Shown: positions 1 through 5,868 of the stretch, piece by piece
How the letters are laid out: each line of letters begins with the position of its first letter
Position numbering within the stretch: the stretch's first letter is position 1
Origin: Bacillota bacterium
GTDB lineage: Bacteria; Bacillota_A; Clostridia; Lachnospirales; Lachnospiraceae
Length of the DNA: 6,813 bases
NCBI GenBank assembly: GCA_023443925.1
Contig: JAEZSL010000395.1
Coordinates: 1 to 6,813 of the forward strand
Direction of reading: 5' to 3'
Notes under the pieces: model-generated
The model's database searches: none
Told to the model about the DNA's origin: nothing
What the model saw: the letters and a program-made list of their open reading frames with translations, nothing else
Translations under genes and position numbers: made by a program

Positions 1-845
1 AATGACAAGTCTTTACCAGCCAGATAATAAATAACTGAATTTAATTCTTTGTCATCCATCGAAATCAGCACACCTGTAGCATAAGGGGACATAGCTCCTG
101 GATTTCTGCCGGACGTATTTAATTTAACCTGCTGCACAACAGGTTCACTATCTAACGGCATATAGTACAAGGCTTGGTGCCATGCACATAAATATAGTAT
201 ATCGTTGCTGATACAAGCTTTTACTGGCGTAAACTCTAATTGACTTGACAGATCCGTTACAGCCATATTGTCAAGATCAATTTCAGCCAGCTTAATTTTG
301 TTTTGATCTGTAAAAAATATTTTAGTATCATATGCAGCTAAGAAGGTCAAAACATGATCACTTGGAAATAAATCTCCCGTCATAGGAGTTGTTTTACTGG
401 TCTGCAAATTAAAATCAAAATACGCATACTGTCCAAACGTACCGTTTACTTTCTGAGATGTTTTAAATATAACATGATTACCCATAACCATTTCTATATC
501 CGTATAGTCTCCGGATTTTACCGTACAAAGCACTTTGCTGGTTCCGTCTGAAAGAGAGTACGAAATGAGATTACGGTCATCAACATAATAATAATACTCA
601 TTTTGAAAAAAAGCAGACACACCTCCGTTAACAGGCAGTTTTTCTACCGGTTCTTTCTTATTCATGCCATTATCTAAATGATATACAGCTCCATCGCTTT
701 GTAATGCAAATAGATCCGATTCGCTTTTAAACAGCGAGATGTACTGCCGGGTGTGATTACAGCCTGCCAAAGACATACTAAAAATAGTAACAATAAATAT
801 AATTAATTTAAACCAAATATTATGTCGAAATTTTTGATCATGCAT
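1..845 (-). CDS. Putative lipoprotein with propeller-like repeats (3' end outside window)
   Basis: The reading frame is open from the ATG at 845-843 to the left edge, giving 281 codons with the C-terminus missing. The start is set by AGGAG at 854-858, 8 nt upstream. The N-terminus is a lipoprotein signal: a short basic region (K5, R7, K13), a hydrophobic stretch at about 14-26, and the lipobox L26-A-G-C29. The mature protein should therefore be lipidated at Cys29 and face outward from the membrane. After that come several similar blocks in which an aromatic/hydrophobic strand is followed by a polar turn and another strand, for example around NEYYYYVDDRNLISYSLSDG and further blocks near residues 160-190 and 220-240. 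This pattern is typical of beta-propeller proteins such as the DUF5050-like family, but that assignment is by eye. No enzymatic motif is visible. It could be a sensor, a binding protein or a cell-surface factor. The gene has its own candidate promoter at 906-934. Confidence 0.75.
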   Translation of the reverse strand, partial: MHDQKFRHNIWFKLIIFIVTIFSMSLAGCNHTRQYISLFKSESDLFALQSDGAVYHLDNGMNKKEPVEKLPVNGGVSAFFQNEYYYYVDDRNLISYSLSDGTSKVLCTVKSGDYTDIEMVMGNHVIFKTSQKVNGTFGQYAYFDFNLQTSKTTPMTGDLFPSDHVLTFLAAYDTKIFFTDQNKIKLAEIDLDNMAVTDLSSQLEFTPVKACISNDILYLCAWHQALYYMPLDSEPVVQQVKLNTSGRNPGAMSPYATGVLISMDDKELNSVIYYLAGKDLS

Positions 846-905
846 CCAATCATCTCCTATATTACATCCTATGACTATTCTATTACTATTCATTCTGGTG
901 ATTAT

Positions 906-934
906 ATAATACATTAAGAACTTTAATTAATCAA
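906..934 (-). promoter_or_regulatory. Candidate sigma-A promoter for the lipoprotein gene
   Basis: On the minus strand there is a -35 box TTGATT (929-934), a 17-bp spacer and a -10 box TATTAT (906-911). These match the consensus at 4/6 and 5/6 positions. Transcription would start near 899, giving a leader of about 54 nt before the ATG at 845. An alternative TATAAT (901-906) overlaps but would have a poor spacing. Confidence 0.45.
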
Positions 935-956
935 AATACTCCACATCCTTGTACAT
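927..956 (-). CDS. Possible 9-codon micro-ORF with strong ribosome binding site
   Basis: An ATG at 956-954 is followed by eight codons and TAA, encoding MYKDVEYFD. Just upstream is GAGAGGTGAT (961-970), a long match to the complement of the 3' end of 16S rRNA, at a suitable distance from the ATG. The ribosome binding site is better than those of several real genes here, so ribosomes may well load. The product is too short to assign. It could be a leader peptide, a remnant of a lost gene start, or chance. Its stop codon lies at the edge of the -35 box of the lipoprotein promoter, so it would need the upstream promoter at 1176-1204 to be transcribed. Confidence 0.3.
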   Translation of the reverse strand: MYKDVEYFD

Positions 957-1027
957 TGGAATCACCTCTCACCCTCATGAAATGTAAAATATTAACTTCG
1001 CCCTACTACTCCATCTTAACACTACTA

Positions 1028-1051
1028 CGCAAAATGTAAATATCCTTTGCG
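1028..1051. other. Short hairpin next to the tandem repeats
   Basis: CGCAAA (1028-1033) and TTTGCG (1046-1051) are perfect complements around a 12-nt centre, and one more wobble pair is possible in minus-strand RNA. No T-run follows on either side, so it does not look like an intrinsic terminator. The segment also contains a reverse-orientation copy of the repeat core (ATATTTACATTTT on the minus strand), which could instead pair with the adjacent repeat unit at 1052-1071. Confidence 0.45.
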
Positions 1052-1125
1052 GATTCTACATATTTTTTGCAGATTCTACATGTTTTGTAGATTTTACATG
1101 TCTTCTAGATTTTACATGTTTTCTA
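1052..1125. repeat. Tandem array of four 18-20 bp repeats
   Basis: Four head-to-tail units are seen on the plus strand: 1052-1071 (20 bp), 1072-1089, 1090-1107 and 1108-1125 (18 bp each). The consensus is approximately GATTYTACATGTTTTSTA. Three of the four contain the palindrome ACATGT. Related sequences in the opposite orientation occur at about 1029-1044 and 975-990 (rc ATTTTACAT). The array lies 207 bp beyond the lipoprotein start and downstream of the pepF terminator. An arrayed binding site for a regulator or a repeated RNA element is possible. It is not a CRISPR array, because there are no spacers. Confidence 0.75.
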
Positions 1126-1175
1126 AAACTAATTGTTTGTAGATTCACTCCAGAGCCGTTGCTGTTTCCATACTG

Positions 1176-1204
1176 ATTATAGAAGCTACATAAAGTATTT
1201 TAAA
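1176..1204 (-). promoter_or_regulatory. Candidate sigma-A promoter upstream of the repeat array
   Basis: On the minus strand there is a perfect TATAAT (1176-1181), 17 bp from TTTAAA (1199-1204, 4/6 to TTGACA). Transcription would start near 1169, just beyond the pepF terminator, and run through the tandem repeats and the micro-ORF towards the lipoprotein gene, giving a long leader or a small RNA. AT-rich sequence makes chance matches common. Confidence 0.35.
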
Positions 1205-1227
1205 AGTATTACACATCTAATAATCAT

Positions 1228-1273
1228 AAAAAGAGAAGCGTAGAAACATATAAATACTATGTTTTCACGCTTC
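1228..1273 (-). terminator. Rho-independent terminator of pepF
   Basis: The arms 1235-1250 and 1258-1273 form a 16-bp stem with two adjacent mismatches (GAAGCGT pairs with ACGCTTC at the base, and AAACATA with TATGTTT at the top) around a 7-nt loop. In the minus direction the stem is followed by CTCTTTTTAT, a usable U-tract. It lies 38 nt past the pepF stop codon. There is no T-tract on the plus side, so it acts in the pepF direction. Confidence 0.8.
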
Positions 1274-1310
1274 ACTTTAATGTAATAAAATATAGTCTAA
1301 TGTTAAAAGC

Positions 1311-3116
1311 TTATTTCATTAACTCTTCCATTTCATCTAACAGCTTACCGAATAAATCCAGAGCCTGCTGCACCGGTTCTTTGGTGCTCATATCCACACC
1401 GGCTTTCTTAAGCAGTTCAATAGGGTAATCTGAGCCGCCGCCGCTTAAGAACTTATTAATATAATCGTTTACTGCAGGTTCGCCTTCCTTTAGAATCTTA
1501 CGGGACAAAGCGATGGCTGCGGAATATCCGGTTGCATACTGATATACATAAAAGGCGTTATAAAAATGAGGAATTCTGGCCCATTCCATATCGATTTCAG
1601 AGTCAATCACAATGTCGTCTCCAAAATAAGCGATATTCAGATCTCGGTAGATCTTACACAAGGTATCGGCAGTCAGAGCCTCTCCCTCCAGGGATTTCTG
1701 ATGGGTAATCATTTCAAACTCAGCAAACATAGTCTGTCTGTAAAGGGTAGTTCTGAACTGTTCCAGAAAATGGTTAATCAGATATGCCCTCTCCTTTTTA
1801 TCCTCTGTTTTACCCAGTAAATATTCCATTAACAGAGCTTCATTACAGGTTGACGCCACCTCCGCCACAAAGATCCGGTAGCCGGCATAAGTAATAGGGA
1901 GAGCTGCATCCGAATGATAACTGTGCAGTGCATGTCCCATTTCGTGTGCAAGGGTAAATACGTTATCCAGGCTATCCTGATAATTCAGTAATACGTAAGG
2001 GTGTGTGCCGTAGGCTCCCCAGGAATAAGCACCGCTTCTCTTTCCTTCATTTTCATAGACATCGATCCAATGGTTTTCAAAGCCTTCTTTTAAAACAGCC
2101 AGGTATTTCTCACCCAGGGGTTTCAGGCCGTTATATACCAGTTCCTTTGCCTCTTCAAAGCCTATCTTTCTATTGGCATCCTTTACAATCGGTGTATATA
2201 GATCATACATATGCAGTTCATCTAAGCCCAGAAGTTTCTTGCGCAGAGATACATAACGGTGTAAATACGGCAGGTATTCATGAACCACTTCTATTAGTTT
2301 GGTATATACGGATATGGGCACATTGCTTTTATCCAGTTCCTTTGCCATGGTGGAAGGATATTTTCTGACCTTTGCATAAAAGGCTTCCTGTTTTATATTG
2401 GCGCTAAATGTGGCTGCCAGCATATTATTGAATTTCTTATAAGTTGCATATATTGTCTGGAAGGCATCCTTTCTAACTCTCCGGTCAGAACTTTCCATAA
2501 AAGAAATATATCTGCCAGGAGTCAGTTCTACCTTTTCACCGTTCTCGTTTTCGATCTGTGGAAATTTAAGATCCGCGTTATTAAACATGGAAAAAATGCT
2601 TCCTGGTGCATCTGCCATTTCTCCAGTATCCGCAATCAGTTCTTCCATCTCTGTCGTAAGTGTATGAGGCTTTTGTCTTATAATTTCCTGCAAAGCAAAT
2701 TCATAACCTTTTAAATCTATATTGGTATTCAGAAACTCCCTCAAAGTTTCCTCAGGGATACTCAAAATCTCGGGAACCGCAAACGCTGTTGCACTGCTGA
2801 TCTGAACAGAGAGATTCGTAGCCTGGTTGGACAGCCCCTGATAAGTGCTTTCAGAAGTATCTTCATGATATTTTTGATGTGCATAAACATAAACCCGCTC
2901 CAAATGCAGAGATATTTCGTCCTGCAGCTTATAAAATTCCAGCAGCCTGTCTGCTGATTCTGCCAGCGTTCCCTGAAAGGCACTGATCTTCGGAATTAAT
3001 TCCCTGGTCAGATCGAATTCCTTTTTCCATTCCACATCATTTGGAAATAAATCTTCGATGGCCCATTTGTAATTACGATCTGCTTCTTTCCTTTTTTTCA
3101 GCTTTTTATTCTCCAT
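1311..3116 (-). CDS. pepF: Oligoendopeptidase F (M3 family zinc metallopeptidase)
   Basis: At 601 residues this is the normal length for PepF. It is a cytoplasmic zinc endopeptidase of the thimet oligopeptidase clan that cleaves oligopeptides and helps recycle peptides. The zinc site is complete: HEMGH at 391-395 supplies two histidines and the catalytic glutamate, and E419 in FVAEVAST is the expected third ligand, 28 residues after the first histidine. The conserved IPHFYNAFYVYQYATG segment (515-530) carries the histidine and tyrosines that bind substrate and stabilise the transition state. The N-terminal half (about 20-200) corresponds to the helical PepF N-terminal domain. There is no signal peptide or membrane segment. 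The ATG at 3116 has a usable AAGGAA 5-6 nt upstream; a stronger AGGAGG further upstream raises an alternative start, treated separately. The gene is monocistronic, with its own promoter (3244-3272) and terminator (1228-1273). Confidence 0.96.
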   Translation of the reverse strand: MENKKLKKRKEADRNYKWAIEDLFPNDVEWKKEFDLTRELIPKISAFQGTLAESADRLLEFYKLQDEISLHLERVYVYAHQKYHEDTSESTYQGLSNQATNLSVQISSATAFAVPEILSIPEETLREFLNTNIDLKGYEFALQEIIRQKPHTLTTEMEELIADTGEMADAPGSIFSMFNNADLKFPQIENENGEKVELTPGRYISFMESSDRRVRKDAFQTIYATYKKFNNMLAATFSANIKQEAFYAKVRKYPSTMAKELDKSNVPISVYTKLIEVVHEYLPYLHRYVSLRKKLLGLDELHMYDLYTPIVKDANRKIGFEEAKELVYNGLKPLGEKYLAVLKEGFENHWIDVYENEGKRSGAYSWGAYGTHPYVLLNYQDSLDNVFTLAHEMGHALHSYHSDAALPITYAGYRIFVAEVASTCNEALLMEYLLGKTEDKKERAYLINHFLEQFRTTLYRQTMFAEFEMITHQKSLEGEALTADTLCKIYRDLNIAYFGDDIVIDSEIDMEWARIPHFYNAFYVYQYATGYSAAIALSRKILKEGEPAVNDYINKFLSGGGSDYPIELLKKAGVDMSTKEPVQQALDLFGKLLDEMEELMK

Positions 3117-3140
3117 ATTATTCCTTTCCCGGATTGAATT

Positions 3141-3156
3141 TATTTGAAATCCTCCT
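3141..3156 (-). promoter_or_regulatory. Perfect Shine-Dalgarno AGGAGG before an in-frame AUA codon
   Basis: On the pepF strand AGGAGG (3151-3156) is followed after 7 nt by ATA (3141-3143). The ATA is in frame with the pepF ATG at 3116, with no stop codon between them, and a TGA in the same frame lies just upstream of the AGGAGG. This is a better Shine-Dalgarno than the one serving the ATG. It could be a ribosome standby site, a trace of an older start, or a rare non-AUG start adding nine residues (INSIRERNN). Confidence 0.4.
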
Positions 3157-3243
3157 CATTCCGCCAGTGCGCTTAATAATCAGCCACCTTTTAAAATGAT
3201 ACTCCAGTCCTTCATAATTTATTCTATTCCTATCTCATGGAAT

Positions 3244-3272
3244 ATTATAACATATTCTCCGGTTATATGAAA
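3244..3272 (-). promoter_or_regulatory. pepF promoter with extended -10
   Basis: On the minus strand, TATAAT (3244-3249) is preceded by TGT (3250-3252), giving a perfect extended -10 box TGTTATAAT. The -35 region at 17 bp (TTTCAT, 3267-3272) is weak, as is common for extended -10 promoters. Transcription would start near 3237, leaving a leader of about 120 nt before the pepF ATG. Confidence 0.65.
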
Positions 3273-3367
3273 GCGATAAAACCCAATGTTTTACATACAT
3301 GGAACTATTTAATGAAAATACTTAAAAGGACTGCTCATCTAATCCGGCCCTTAATTGAAATCTTAAG

Positions 3368-3395
3368 CATATCCGGGACATCTGTTAAATAGATT
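3368..3395 (+). promoter_or_regulatory. Candidate sigma-E-type sporulation promoter of ylbJ
   Basis: GCATATC (3368-3374) matches 6/7 of the remembered sigma-E -35 consensus (KMATATT). Thirteen bp later AATAGATT (3388-3395) matches 5/8 of the -10 consensus CATACAMT. Transcription would begin about 20 nt before the ribosome binding site. Support comes mainly from ylbJ being a mother-cell, sigma-E-controlled gene in Bacillus. A sigma-A-like TATAGT (3395-3400) is also present but lacks a -35 box. Confidence 0.35.
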
Positions 3396-3423
3396 ATAGT
3401 AATGATTTTATTGGAGGAAGATA

Positions 3424-4467
3424 ATGCATAAATCGACCCGGGATAATAAGACCTACAAGAAATACAATAAAAAGAATAAGCTGGAACAAACATCTTATGT
3501 GAATCACAAAATACTTTTTAAGGCAGGAATCGTCCTGTTTCTGGCAATTATACTTACTTTTCCTGCTTCCTCCTACGCCGGTGCAAAAAAGGGCCTGCTG
3601 CTGTGGTTTAACACGGTACTGCCAGCCTTATTACCCTTTATCATAGTTTCCAATCTGATAATCGGCTTGCAGCTTACCAGACCTTTAAGCAAAATTCTGT
3701 ATCCTTTATTCCATTTTTTGTTTGGTATCAGCCGTGAAGGATGTTATCCGGTTTTAATTGGATTTTTATCCGGTATACCGGTAGGAGCCAAAACTGTAGC
3801 CGATTTAGTGGAGCAAGGGAGTATCAAAGAAAAAGAAGGCCAGTATTTATTGGGGTTCTGCAATAATGCAAGTCCCATGTTCATCATGAGTTATATCGCT
3901 ATCTCCCAATTAAAGCTGCCTTCTATCCGTTTACATTTACTGCTTATCATTTATTTATCCGGTATCCTGTCTTCCTTTCTGCTTTTCCGCATCCTTGACG
4001 GAGGTTTTATATACAAAAAAGAAGTGCTTTCTGCCATGGATTACGGACAAAACAACGGCATCAGAAATGGACCTCCAAAGTCCTACTTTACTTTGCTGGA
4101 TTCCTCCATCATGAATGGTTTCGAAATCATCACAAAAGTAGGCGGCTACATAATATTGTTTTCCATTCCGGCTCAGATTATTTCGGTTATGGGCACAGGA
4201 GACAATTATCTGAAATTACTGGCAACCGGATTGCTGGAAATTACCACCGGTATAAACCAAATCAGTTTATCAAGTATGGAGATGGGTATGAAAATAGCCT
4301 TAATTACAATGATTACAGCTTTTGGCGGACTATCCGGAATCGCTCAGACCAAAAGTGTAATCAATAATACAAGGCTATCCATTGGTGTTTATATTAAATC
4401 AAAACTTTTGCATATGCTGCTGGCATTTATATTAATCAGCTTTTATATACGGTTTATACTATACTAA
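3424..4467 (+). CDS. ylbJ: Sporulation integral membrane protein YlbJ
   Basis: This is a 347-residue polytopic membrane protein. After a polar, lysine-rich N-terminus (1-29), hydrophobic segments lie at about 30-53, 57-83, 88-120, 142-163, 168-192, 234-256, 260-275, 288-305 and 328-346. The conserved blocks of the YlbJ/Gate (nucleoside-recognition-like) family are present: the WFNTVLPALLPF region (61-72), FLSGIPVGAK (114-123), CNNASPMF (146-153), the segment around EITTGI (272-277) and FGGLSGIAQ (300-308). In Bacillus, YlbJ is made in the mother cell under sigma-E and is needed for normal heat-resistant spores; its transported substrate is not known to me. The ATG has a perfect GGAGG 6 nt upstream (3413-3417). 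The protein is somewhat shorter than the roughly 400-residue Bacillus form, but the last conserved helix is present. Its final seven codons lie inside the first unit of a tandem repeat. It converges on the minus-strand operon instead of following coaD co-directionally. Confidence 0.9.
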   Translation: MHKSTRDNKTYKKYNKKNKLEQTSYVNHKILFKAGIVLFLAIILTFPASSYAGAKKGLLLWFNTVLPALLPFIIVSNLIIGLQLTRPLSKILYPLFHFLFGISREGCYPVLIGFLSGIPVGAKTVADLVEQGSIKEKEGQYLLGFCNNASPMFIMSYIAISQLKLPSIRLHLLLIIYLSGILSSFLLFRILDGGFIYKKEVLSAMDYGQNNGIRNGPPKSYFTLLDSSIMNGFEIITKVGGYIILFSIPAQIISVMGTGDNYLKLLATGLLEITTGINQISLSSMEMGMKIALITMITAFGGLSGIAQTKSVINNTRLSIGVYIKSKLLHMLLAFILISFYIRFILY

Positions 4468-4609
4468 TTCTTCGTTATGTAATACGGTTGATACTGTACT
4501 AATTATCCGTTATGTAATGCGGGTCTATACTGTACTAATTCTCCGTTATGTAATGTGGGTCTATACTGTACTAATTCTCCCTTATTTTACGGTTAAATAC
4601 TTTACTAGT
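4446..4609. repeat. 35-37 bp tandem repeat spanning two convergent stop codons
   Basis: Four units and a partial fifth run head to tail: 4446-4480, 4481-4515, 4516-4551, 4552-4588 and a partial copy at 4589-4609. The core is TATACTGTACTAATTCTCC followed by GTTATGTAAT and a G-rich stretch (RYGGKT). Units 3 and 4 are nearly identical; the outer units are more divergent. Unit 1 contains the last codons and TAA of ylbJ, and the partial unit contains the TAG of the convergent coiled-coil gene. No clear intrinsic terminator (GC-rich stem plus T-run) is present, so the repeat itself is the only candidate structure for separating the two transcripts. Confidence 0.85.
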
Positions 4610-5252
4610 CAATGTCTTCGAGGAAAGTATTTTCATCAAAATTAAAGTCATCATCTGCATATTCTTCATTGGTACTAACGGTTTCACTGCCTTCAGCCGG
4701 ATATTCCTGGCCGCTGTTAAGCAATTCGTTTCTATTATTGATTACAATATCCAGATTGCCTTTTAGTGCACTTAACAGATTCTCATATTTAGCGCGGCTG
4801 CTTTCATAAGCGTTGGTCAGAATGTTCTCAACATCTGATAACATCTCTTCCGTATATACCAAGGCACCTGAACGAATTTGGTTAGCATCATTGCTGGCCT
4901 CGGCAATCATCCGATCGGCCTCTGCCGCAGCTTTGCTAACCATGTCATTTGCCTGCTGATATGCCTGCTGCATAATTTCATGATCGTTAACGAGGGAATG
5001 GGCCTTTTCTCCAGCTTCCGCCATGATGACAGCAGCCTTTTCTTCCGCATCCGCAATAATAGCATCCCGGTTGGATATAATCTTTTGATATCTTTTTATT
5101 TCATCAGGAGTCCTGAGCCTTAATTCATCAAGTAAATCATATAATTCGTCCTTGGGTACGATTACTTTCGTTGTTGAAAGCGGCTGCATTCTGCAGCTTT
5201 CAACGAATTCATAAATATCTTCGATTAACTGCTCTATTCTACTGGCACCCAT
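4605..5252 (-). CDS. SepIVA/DivIVA-like coiled-coil protein encoded next to coaD
   Basis: This 215-residue soluble protein has a conserved N-terminal head (about 1-60: a helix, then VIVPKDELYDLLDELRLRTPDEI), a long alanine/glutamate-rich helical region (about 60-175, e.g. ADAEEKAAVIMAEAGEKA) with coiled-coil character, and an acidic, disordered-looking tail (about 182-215). Relatives are often labelled 'ATPase' or 'ATP synthase subunit B-like' only because of the coiled coil; no nucleotide-binding motif is present. From memory, the head pattern (VP, DEL, L-D-x-R, P-E, then a conserved RD before the helix) resembles SepIVA, a mycobacterial DivIVA-like division protein, and similar genes lie near coaD in Actinobacteria. 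A role in cell-envelope or division organisation is an inference. The start is firm: AAGGAG lies 8 nt upstream of the ATG, inside the end of coaD, and only 1 nt separates the coaD stop from this ATG, indicating translational coupling. The stop codon lies in the tandem repeat. Confidence 0.8.
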   Translation of the reverse strand: MGASRIEQLIEDIYEFVESCRMQPLSTTKVIVPKDELYDLLDELRLRTPDEIKRYQKIISNRDAIIADAEEKAAVIMAEAGEKAHSLVNDHEIMQQAYQQANDMVSKAAAEADRMIAEASNDANQIRSGALVYTEEMLSDVENILTNAYESSRAKYENLLSALKGNLDIVINNRNELLNSGQEYPAEGSETVSTNEEYADDDFNFDENTFLEDID

Positions 5253-5253
5253 A

Positions 5254-5745
5254 TTAACCTCTCCTTAATTTGTTATATTTTTCATAGATAGACTGCACAA
5301 TACAAGCAGGCACAAACTGTTCTATTTTTCCACCGTAACTGGCAATTTCCCGTACCGTACTGGAACTAAGATATGCGTATTCCACACTGGTCGTCAAAAA
5401 AACCGTATCTACTCTTGGATTCATCTTATGGTTGGTCTGAGCTAGCTGCAATTCGTATTCAAAGTCTGTAATAGCTCTTAAGCCTCTTACTATTACATTT
5501 GCATTTTTCTCATCTGCAAAATCAACCAGTAATCCCTGGTAAGATTCTATGGTAACATTAGGTATCTCCATTGTTACTTGTTCTAAAAATCGAACACGTT
5601 CATCAGAAGTAAATAAAGGTGATTTACTGCTATTTTTTAAAACCCCAATTATTAATTTATCTACTAACTTTGAAGCACGTAATATAATATCTAAATGCCC
5701 CAGCGTAACCGGATCAAAACTTCCGGGATATACACCTATTCTCAA
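5254..5745 (-). CDS. coaD: Pantetheine-phosphate adenylyltransferase (TTG start)
   Basis: CoaD transfers AMP from ATP to 4'-phosphopantetheine, forming dephospho-CoA, the penultimate step of coenzyme A synthesis in the cytoplasm. At 163 residues it has the usual length. The nucleotidyltransferase signature is intact: [10 protein letters not shown] (8-17) with the HxGH-like T14-L-G-H17, the phosphopantetheine-contacting region around K41, RGLR (87-90) carrying both conserved arginines, and the SSSTVRE motif (127-133) that binds ATP phosphates. The start is TTG, not ATG: no in-frame ATG is nearby, the conserved sequence begins directly at [12 protein letters not shown], and CAGGAA (5751-5756) is correctly spaced. 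It is second in the operon after rsmD, with a 123-bp spacer that holds only two small 4-bp-stem hairpins and no convincing promoter. The downstream gene starts 1 nt after its stop. Confidence 0.96.
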   Translation of the reverse strand: MRIGVYPGSFDPVTLGHLDIILRASKLVDKLIIGVLKNSSKSPLFTSDERVRFLEQVTMEIPNVTIESYQGLLVDFADEKNANVIVRGLRAITDFEYELQLAQTNHKMNPRVDTVFLTTSVEYAYLSSSTVREIASYGGKIEQFVPACIVQSIYEKYNKLRRG

Positions 5746-5756
5746 AATGATTCCTG
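5743..5756 (-). promoter_or_regulatory. Ribosome binding site deciding the coaD TTG start
   Basis: CAGGAA (5751-5756) ends 5 nt before TTG (5743-5745), leaving 6 nt between GGA and the start codon. Together with the conserved CoaD N-terminus this fixes the TTG as the start and predicts modest translation. Confidence 0.75.
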
Positions 5757-5868
5757 CCTTTCCTAGCGTCGTGTCTTTCCTTCGAGCCGGATACTGGCTA
5801 ATATAAAAATTTGAAAAACTTCAGCTGCTATCACATATTTTAGCCTAACAGGCCATTTTAAACATGTC

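Larger units (their letters stand above)
846..1310. other. 465-bp intergenic region between pepF and the lipoprotein gene
   Basis: No conventional gene fits here. Reading in the minus direction from the pepF stop, the region holds the pepF terminator, a candidate sigma-A promoter (1176-1204), four tandem 18-20 bp repeats, a short hairpin (1028-1051), a possible 9-codon micro-ORF with a strong ribosome binding site, a second candidate promoter (906-934) and the lipoprotein RBS. A near-exact 11-bp tandem duplication (870-880 and 881-891, one mismatch) lies in the proposed leader of the lipoprotein mRNA. The density of repeats suggests a regulatory region. Confidence 0.6.
3117..3423. other. Divergent intergenic region between pepF and ylbJ
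   Basis: This 307-bp spacer carries the pepF promoter and its leader of about 120 nt on the minus strand, and the ylbJ start signals on the plus strand. Within the pepF leader there is an 11-codon ATG frame (3180-3215) with only a distant Shine-Dalgarno, probably chance. On the plus strand a 41-codon frame (3267-3392) lacks a ribosome binding site. No structured RNA family was recognised. Confidence 0.6.

Noticed and set aside
823..829. Spo0A-box match TGTCGAA
   Set aside because: It lies inside the coding start of the lipoprotein gene, is a 7-bp motif expected by chance in a window this size, and has no second box nearby.
1566..2368. Plus-strand open frames opposite pepF (1566-1820 and 2003-2368)
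   Set aside because: They are antisense shadows of a well-supported pepF with intact motifs; their translations have no family features.
4446..4609. Possible CRISPR array
   Set aside because: The units adjoin directly with no unique spacers, and the copies diverge from each other.
4612..5123. Plus-strand open frames opposite the coiled-coil gene
   Set aside because: They are antisense shadows of the coupled coaD operon gene, with no supporting ribosome binding site or motif.
5549..5806. Plus-strand 85-codon frame opposite the coaD start
   Set aside because: It overlaps conserved CoaD sequence and the rsmD–coaD spacer on the opposite strand; nothing supports translation.
5843..5853. Small hairpin GCCTAACAGGC after rsmD as a terminator
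   Set aside because: The stem is only 4 bp with no T-tract, so it would not end transcription; rsmD and coaD are more likely cotranscribed.
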